Source: Arminella tubonensis
GTDB lineage: Bacteria > Pseudomonadota > Alphaproteobacteria > Rhizobiales > Rhizobiaceae
Length of the DNA stretch: 64,000 nt
Assembly (NCBI RefSeq): GCF_003240585.1
Contig: NZ_PCDP01000002.1
Location: 1 to 64,000 of the forward strand
Direction: 5' to 3'
Below, piece after piece: positions 59,120 through 64,000 of this stretch. The notes beneath the pieces were generated by a model. It did not search any database, was not told the DNA's origin, and saw only the letters and a program-made list of their open reading frames with translations. Both the position numbers and the translations under genes were made by a program. Each line of letters begins with the position of its first letter. The first letter of the stretch is position 1.

Positions 59120-60088
59120 CTACCCCTTAAGCGCGGCATCCATTAAGACGGACGCGGAGCGACGATACTCCTGAGCGCGTTCTTCGAAAGTCGCAGCGGC
59201 GGCGGTCCTCCCTGCCTGCATCGCATCAAAGGTCATTTTCTCCATGAGAACGGCCCGTTCGCCGATGACCCGGACGGCCATGCGAACTGCCTCATCGACG
59301 GAGCCCTCCTGCTCATGGGCCAAGGCCTCCGCTGTATAGCCGTGTCCCACCTGACAGCGGAAGCGTAGCGGCGAGCGTCTGATCTGCGACAACGTTCCTC
59401 CGCATCCCGGACAGTTCAATGGGACCGGGTCGGCAATTTCGGCGATGGTGGGCGTGTCGGATGGTCGTCCGATCGCGATCGCCACCTCAAGCGCGACGCT
59501 TGCAGGCGGCGATAATCTCGGGCCTGGCTCTGCCTGCACGAGCCGGGTAAGGAGGGCGGCCAGCTCACTGGCGGGTGCACGGTAGTCGATATCGCTTGCC
59601 AGCAGTGCCGTTCGCGGCATCTCGCTTTCGATGGCGTCAAGCGGGCTCTGGACAACCGTCACGCCGCCGCAGTGCTTGAGGTCCGCCAACCCCGAGGCTC
59701 CGTCATTCAGCATGCCAGAGAGCAGCACGCCAATCGCTCTCGGACCAGCGCTTATCCCTGCGGATCGAAACAGCGGATCGATCGCCGGGCGCGCCATATT
59801 CTCGCGCGGTCCGCGGCCCAATCGGATGAAGCGACCATCGATGACAAGATGATGGTCTACCGGTGCCACATAGATACGCGCTTTCTGGAACGGCTCGCCA
59901 TCGACCGCGGTGCCGGCCGGGAGCGGACCTCCTATGTCCAGAATGCCAGCGAGCAGATCCTGATTTCCGGCTCCAACGTGAACTGCGATGAGGACGGTAG
60001 CATGCAGGTCCGCCGGCAACATCCGGCAAATTTGCCGGATGACCTGGATCGAGCCGGCGGAGCCGCCGATTGCAATGATCTTGCGCAT
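59120..60088 (-). CDS. Stand-alone CheB-type methylesterase domain protein
   Basis: The 322-residue protein starts with the catalytic domain of CheB without its receiver: IIAIGGSAGSIQVIRQI (active Ser), VLIAVHVGAG (His) and VLLSGMLNDGASG (Asp). Residues about 225-250 form a zinc-ribbon-like CPGCGG...CQVGHGY unit, and a helical tail of about 70 residues follows (RTAAAATFEERAQEYRRSA). Such proteins occur next to CheB-CheR-PAS-HWE kinases and are not used in classical chemotaxis. It is the third gene of that operon, 68 bases after the receiver gene. Confidence 0.88.
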   Translation of the reverse strand: MRKIIAIGGSAGSIQVIRQICRMLPADLHATVLIAVHVGAGNQDLLAGILDIGGPLPAGTAVDGEPFQKARIYVAPVDHHLVIDGRFIRLGRGPRENMARPAIDPLFRSAGISAGPRAIGVLLSGMLNDGASGLADLKHCGGVTVVQSPLDAIESEMPRTALLASDIDYRAPASELAALLTRLVQAEPGPRLSPPASVALEVAIAIGRPSDTPTIAEIADPVPLNCPGCGGTLSQIRRSPLRFRCQVGHGYTAEALAHEQEGSVDEAVRMAVRVIGERAVLMEKMTFDAMQAGRTAAAATFEERAQEYRRSASVLMDAALKG

Positions 60089-60156
60089 GGCACGTCACCC
60101 TTTTGCTTTGAAGAGCGGGACGATCTGCGCCGCTGGCGACGCAGACAGGTCTATCG

Positions 60157-60537
60157 CTAACTAGATGCTACTCCCAACAACTCCAGCACTCGTTCCGCAA
60201 GCTCGCTAGAGCTGTATGGCTTGGTCAGACGCGGCCGATCGCGATGCCGTTCTTCCAGCGCCCAGTCGCTATAGCCGCTGCAGAAGATGAACGGGATCCC
60301 CCGCTCGGCGAGAATATCTGCGACAGGGTAGGAGTTCCCGCCCCGGATATTGACGTCGAGGATCGCCGCATCGATCGACGCCTCTTTTGCTAGGAGAATT
60401 GCCGCGTCCAGGCGTGACGCGGGTCCGACAACCTGGGCGCCGAGCTCATACAGGGTGTCTTCGATCATCAGCACGATGGTCATTTCGTCTTCGACGACAA
60501 GCACCTGACGGGTTTCTGCGATGTGCTGGACAGCCAT
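60157..60537 (-). CDS. Single-domain response regulator paired with the HWE kinase
   Basis: The 126-residue receiver has QVLVVEDEMTIVLMIEDTLY, the acceptor Asp in AAILDVNIRGG, FCSGYSDW and LTKPYSSSEL. Its ATG overlaps the kinase gene's stop by one base (TAATG), with GGAGG six bases before it, so the kinase is its likely partner. The open frame extends far upstream within the kinase gene but is not coding there. There is no output domain. Confidence 0.9.
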   Translation of the reverse strand: MAVQHIAETRQVLVVEDEMTIVLMIEDTLYELGAQVVGPASRLDAAILLAKEASIDAAILDVNIRGGNSYPVADILAERGIPFIFCSGYSDWALEERHRDRPRLTKPYSSSELAERVLELLGVASS

Positions 60538-63500
60538 TAGTTCCTCCCTCGTTCCGGCGGGCGAAGTTCTCCGACTTCCGGGGTGAGTGGAAGGTCGATG
60601 ATGCAGGCCACCCCGCTCGCTTCGAAGCTGCGCTCCACCACTCCCTCGAATTCGTAGCTCAGCGAGCGGTCGATCACTGTCGTACCGAAGCCCCTCTGCG
60701 AAGGCGGTCCGGAGACGCGGGGGCCGCCAGTTTCGGTCCAATTTAATCGCAACCGCCGATCGGGGCCATTTGTGACTGTCCAGGAAACAGTGAGCTCGCC
60801 CCGCGGCACCGACAATGAACCGTACTTGGCTGCATTGCTGGCTAGTTCGTGGATGGCCATCGCCACCGACAGGCCGGCCTTCGGGGTGAGCACGATGTCG
60901 GGGCCTTCAACCCGGAGGTGCCTATCCTCATACGGCTTGAGCTCGGTCTCTATGAGGTCGCGCAAAGTGCCGGTGCCGCCTGCGCCCCGATTGGTCAGGA
61001 GGCTGTGCGCGCGCGTGATCGCAGTAATCCGACCTGAGATGGTATTCGCAAACTCCTCAGGCGAAGAATTCGTCCGCAGCGTTTGAGCGATGATCGAGGA
61101 TACGATCGCCAGGATGTTCTTCACCCGGTGATCGAGCTCACCTAAAAGCAAGGCTGCATGTTCTTCGGCGCGCTTGCGTTCCTCGATCTGCAAAGTCACC
61201 GAGATGACGCTGTTTGCGCGCCCGTCGCTGCCACCAAGTACGGAAAGACTGTCGTGCACCCACACGGAGTTTCCGGCGGCACGCTGCAAGCGGTACTCGG
61301 CCTCGAACGGCTTTCCGTCGCGGGTCGCTTGCTCGAAGCGCGCATTGATAGTCTCGACTTCGTCGGGATTAATAAGCTCCTGCCGCCGTAGCTGCTGCAG
61401 CTCTTCAGCCGAGCGGCCTGCCATGGTCTCGAACGCGGCGTTGGTCAGAAGGAAGCGACCGTCGAGGTCGGTCTCCGCAACGCCCACGGCGGCCTGATTG
61501 ACGATCGCGGTGAAGCGCCGCTCGCTGGCGTCTTTGGCCCGCTCCGCCTTTTTACGCGCCGTCACATCGACAAAGGTGATGACAACGCCGTCGATCACCC
61601 GCTCGATACTGCGGTACGGGCGAATGCGCATGACAAACGACGCACCGCGGTCGTGCAATTCGAGTTCGCGCTCCATGACGGTGAGGTCACGCAGCACTTT
61701 GGCGACGTCACGCCGTAGATCGTCATAGGCAAGCAGGCTGACGATGTCAGTGAGAGGTCGGCCCCGGTCACTCTCTCGCAGACTGAAGATGTCCGCCATG
61801 CCGGGCGTGAAGTTCCTGATACGAAGGTCTTCTTCAAGAAAGATCGTTGCGATCTGCGTGCTGTCCAAAAGGTTTTGCAGATCGCTGTTGAGGTTGGAGA
61901 GAAGGTCGTTTTTCGCCATCATCTCGGCGTTGACCGTCTGCAGCTCCTCATTGATCGACTGCATCTCTTCCTTGGAGGTCTGCAGCTCCTCGTTCGTCGA
62001 CTGCAGCTCCTCGTTGACCGATTGGTATTCCTCCGCCGAGGATTTCATCTCCTCGTTGGCTGTTTCAAGGTCGCTGATCGTCGCCTGCAATTGCGCCCGC
62101 GCTGTGCGAAGCTCTTGCTCGGCGGCGAGAACCTCCGGGCTCCGCGGTCTTCCGTCGTCGGCTTGCGACGGCTCGGTCACCAGCGTGCGCATCTCCTGAA
62201 AGGCCACAACGTAGAGCCCTTCGCCGCCTGTGTCCTGCACGGGTTCGACGATGACGCTTAGCACGCGCTGCCGACCCTCGAGGAAGATGGAAACGTTGTC
62301 GGCGACCACCGCGGCTCCGCTCTTCACGACGGACTGTAGCGCCGTGCGAACGGTGATGCGCAGGTTTTTCCGCAGGTTAGAAAGGAGGCCGAGACTTGCC
62401 ACGCCGGCCGAAGGCTCCAAGTATCGCGCAACTTCCCCGCCGGAATACCGAACGATGTTGCTCTGGCGATCGACGACGAGAAACACCGGTGAGTGTTTCG
62501 CCAGGGCAGCGCGGACGGCGCGATCGACGCGGTCACCGCCTCGACTTAACTCGCCGGCAAGGCGAGCGTTGGCGGGCGCCTGCGCCGGCATCGGCATCGC
62601 CGGGAACGCAGCATCGCCGTCGCGTCTTTGGAAGATATGAGCGGCTTTGTCCTCGACCGCGAAAAGATGGGAATGCCCGCTCACGCCTTCGGACATCCCG
62701 AGGAACAGGAGGCCATCCGGATTCAGCGCATAATGGAACGTGCGCAAGATGCGATCTTGCAGGTCGCCATCCATGTAGATCATCAGATTGCGGCAGGAGA
62801 TCAGGTCCAACCTCGAGAACGGCGGGTCCTTCGTCACGTTGTGGACGGAAAACACGCACATCCCGCGGATCTGCCGGTTCGGCAAGAACCCGCCTTCCTC
62901 CTCGTAAAACCAGCGCTGCAGGCGCTCCGGTGAGATGCCGGTGGTACGTTGGTAGCGCCCGGCTCTGGCGAACTCGATCGCGCGGTCGTCGATATCCGTC
63001 CCAAAAATCTGGACGTCAAGGTTTGCGCCGCGCGCGTCAATCAGTTCTCGAATGGTGATGGCGAGGCTGTAGACCTCCTCGCCCGTCGAACAAGCCGGCA
63101 CCCAGACCCGCAGGGCCTGCTTTTCCCGGCTGCGTTCGAGAATTGCGTCGATGGCTACCGACAGGCCCTGAAAGGCTACCGGGTCGCGGAAGAACTCGGT
63201 CACGCCGATCAGCAGGTCGCGGAACAATCGTTCCGCCTCGGCGGAGTCTTCCCGGAGATGCTTTATATAGGCGGGTACAGTGTCTGCCTGCAGGACCTGC
63301 ATTCTGCGCTGGATGCGGCGGGTGACAGTCTTGATCTTGTACTTCGAGAAATCGTGGCCGGTCTTCGAGCGGAGGACGGCGACGACGCTCGCTAGGTGCT
63401 CCGCGGCGTCCGTCCGCGTGCCGTCACCATCCTTGCGGTCGGCAACCAGCGCCAGGTGATCGCGATATTCGATCAACCTTGCGGGCATGTCTTCGACCTG

Positions 63501-64000
63501 CATGACATAGTCAACGAGACCGGTTGCTGCCGCGCTTTGCGGCATACCAGTCATGGCGTGGTGGTCGAACTCAGCCTGAGCGATCGTTAGTCCGCCGCTT
63601 TCCTTGACGGCAGCAAGCCCGATTGACCCGTCGCTCCCAACGCCCGAAAGGACGATCGAAACTGCGTTGTCGTTCTGGTCCTTCGCCAACGATATGAAGA
63701 AAGTGTCGATTGGTCGACGGTCCGCACGCGGGGGCGCTGGTTGGACGATGACGAGCTGGCTGTCCTCGATGGTCAAAGTGGCGTCAGGCGGGATCACGTG
63801 AACCCGGTTGGGCTCCACGCGCATGCCGTGCTGCGCTTCGACGACCGGGATGGGGGACGCCCGCCCGAGAATATCGGTCAACATGCTCTTGTGATCGGGA
63901 GAAAGATGCTGCACCAGCACGAACGCCATCCCACTATCGGGCGGCAGATTTGCGAAGAATGTTGTGAATGCTTCAAGGCCGCCCGCAGACGCGCCGATAC
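60537..64000 (-). CDS. CheB-CheR-PAS-HWE hybrid histidine kinase (runs off the right edge)
   Basis: The visible part has over 1150 residues. Order: CheB-like domain (IGASAGGLEAFTTFFANLPP near the edge, VLVQHLSPDHKSML, VLSGVGSDGSIGL), CheR-like methyltransferase (RRIQRRMQVLQADTVPAYI, VWVPACSTGEEVYSLAI), a long coiled coil (EELQSTNEELQTSKEEMQS), a PAS_10-type domain, a second PAS (RFTAIVNQAAVGVAETDLDG), and an HWE kinase core (LLLGELDHRVKNILAIVSSI, IHELASNAAKYGSLS, LNWTETGGPRVSGPP). The frame is open to base 64000, so only the first few residues are missing. It should phosphorylate the next gene's receiver. Confidence 0.93.
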   Translation of the reverse strand, partial: IGASAGGLEAFTTFFANLPPDSGMAFVLVQHLSPDHKSMLTDILGRASPIPVVEAQHGMRVEPNRVHVIPPDATLTIEDSQLVIVQPAPPRADRRPIDTFFISLAKDQNDNAVSIVLSGVGSDGSIGLAAVKESGGLTIAQAEFDHHAMTGMPQSAAATGLVDYVMQVEDMPARLIEYRDHLALVADRKDGDGTRTDAAEHLASVVAVLRSKTGHDFSKYKIKTVTRRIQRRMQVLQADTVPAYIKHLREDSAEAERLFRDLLIGVTEFFRDPVAFQGLSVAIDAILERSREKQALRVWVPACSTGEEVYSLAITIRELIDARGANLDVQIFGTDIDDRAIEFARAGRYQRTTGISPERLQRWFYEEEGGFLPNRQIRGMCVFSVHNVTKDPPFSRLDLISCRNLMIYMDGDLQDRILRTFHYALNPDGLLFLGMSEGVSGHSHLFAVEDKAAHIFQRRDGDAAFPAMPMPAQAPANARLAGELSRGGDRVDRAVRAALAKHSPVFLVVDRQSNIVRYSGGEVARYLEPSAGVASLGLLSNLRKNLRITVRTALQSVVKSGAAVVADNVSIFLEGRQRVLSVIVEPVQDTGGEGLYVVAFQEMRTLVTEPSQADDGRPRSPEVLAAEQELRTARAQLQATISDLETANEEMKSSAEEYQSVNEELQSTNEELQTSKEEMQSINEELQTVNAEMMAKNDLLSNLNSDLQNLLDSTQIATIFLEEDLRIRNFTPGMADIFSLRESDRGRPLTDIVSLLAYDDLRRDVAKVLRDLTVMERELELHDRGASFVMRIRPYRSIERVIDGVVITFVDVTARKKAERAKDASERRFTAIVNQAAVGVAETDLDGRFLLTNAAFETMAGRSAEELQQLRRQELINPDEVETINARFEQATRDGKPFEAEYRLQRAAGNSVWVHDSLSVLGGSDGRANSVISVTLQIEERKRAEEHAALLLGELDHRVKNILAIVSSIIAQTLRTNSSPEEFANTISGRITAITRAHSLLTNRGAGGTGTLRDLIETELKPYEDRHLRVEGPDIVLTPKAGLSVAMAIHELASNAAKYGSLSVPRGELTVSWTVTNGPDRRLRLNWTETGGPRVSGPPSQRGFGTTVIDRSLSYEFEGVVERSFEASGVACIIDLPLTPEVGELRPPERGRN

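Noticed and set aside
1..64000. CRISPR arrays, tRNA and rRNA genes
   Set aside because: No regularly spaced repeats, tRNA T-loop/anticodon patterns or rRNA-like sequences were noticed on reading; a dedicated scan was not possible.

Overview
The window reads as an alphaproteobacterial, almost certainly rhizobial (Rhizobium, Sinorhizobium/Ensifer or a close relative) accessory replicon or genomic island region. Pointers are the GC-rich codon use, two SyrB-like proteins, a Rhizobiales-type LexA box (GAAC-N7-GAAC) before an imuA-imuB-dnaE2 mutagenesis cassette, HWE histidine kinases, DUF982 and DUF1236 proteins, and repeated GGAAC-N17-GTT promoters of the EcfG general-stress type. The many decayed genes and IS/recombinase remnants suggest a plasmid or chromid rather than a core chromosomal segment; this is an inference.

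Layout, left to right. 1-8.1 kb: the end of an unidentified gene, two SyrB-like proteins, an aldehyde dehydrogenase, a serine-recombinase tail, a broken D-threonine aldolase/D-serine dehydratase-like gene and an intact FAD amino-acid oxidoreductase, then small hypothetical genes and a likely stress-induced small RNA. 8.1-14.5 kb: a response-regulator/BON operon, a NarL-type two-component system, an Asn/Gly-rich secreted protein, several small exported proteins and a cold-shock gene. 15.3-22.1 kb: a large autotransporter, a class III nucleotide cyclase with TolB-like and TPR parts, a DUF982 protein and a second cold-shock gene. 22.3-25 kb: a decaying Nramp/PRC-barrel operon, a broken CGNR zinc-finger gene and an IS5-type transposase remnant. 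25-29.9 kb: an SDR, an L,D-transpeptidase, two lipoproteins and a compact methyltransferase/acyltransferase/SDR operon.

30.6-31.5 kb is a scar joining a piece of xthA to a piece of a heavy-metal RND pump. It is followed by a complete arsenic operon (arsR, an arsC-arsN2 fusion, acr3, arsC, arsH, arsK, with a divergent DUF6428 gene). 37.3-39.2 kb holds a full xthA operon and two frameshifted small genes. 39.2-46.1 kb is an SOS operon: imuA, imuB, dnaE2 and two SRAP (YedK/HMCES) genes, the first of which has lost all four expected catalytic residues. 46.7-49.2 kb is a deleted polar amino-acid ABC operon followed by a homocysteine S-methyltransferase gene. 49.2-55.1 kb is a CUT2-type sugar ABC transporter with a divergent LacI regulator, framed by two inverted IS6-family remnants. 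55.2-58.3 kb is a compact stress region: an ECF sigma gene with an EcfG-like promoter of its own, a single-domain response regulator, a DUF4142 protein, a DUF2934 protein and a small membrane protein, nearly all behind GGAAC-N17-GTT promoters. 58.5-64 kb carries a decayed response regulator and a blue-light/HWE-style signalling operon (CheB-CheR-PAS-HWE kinase, receiver, CheB) that runs off the right edge.

The main functional themes are stress signalling (EcfG-type regulon, HWE kinase operon), DNA-damage mutagenesis and abasic-site protection, arsenic detoxification, and solute uptake, set in a background of gene decay. No tRNA, rRNA or CRISPR array was seen.
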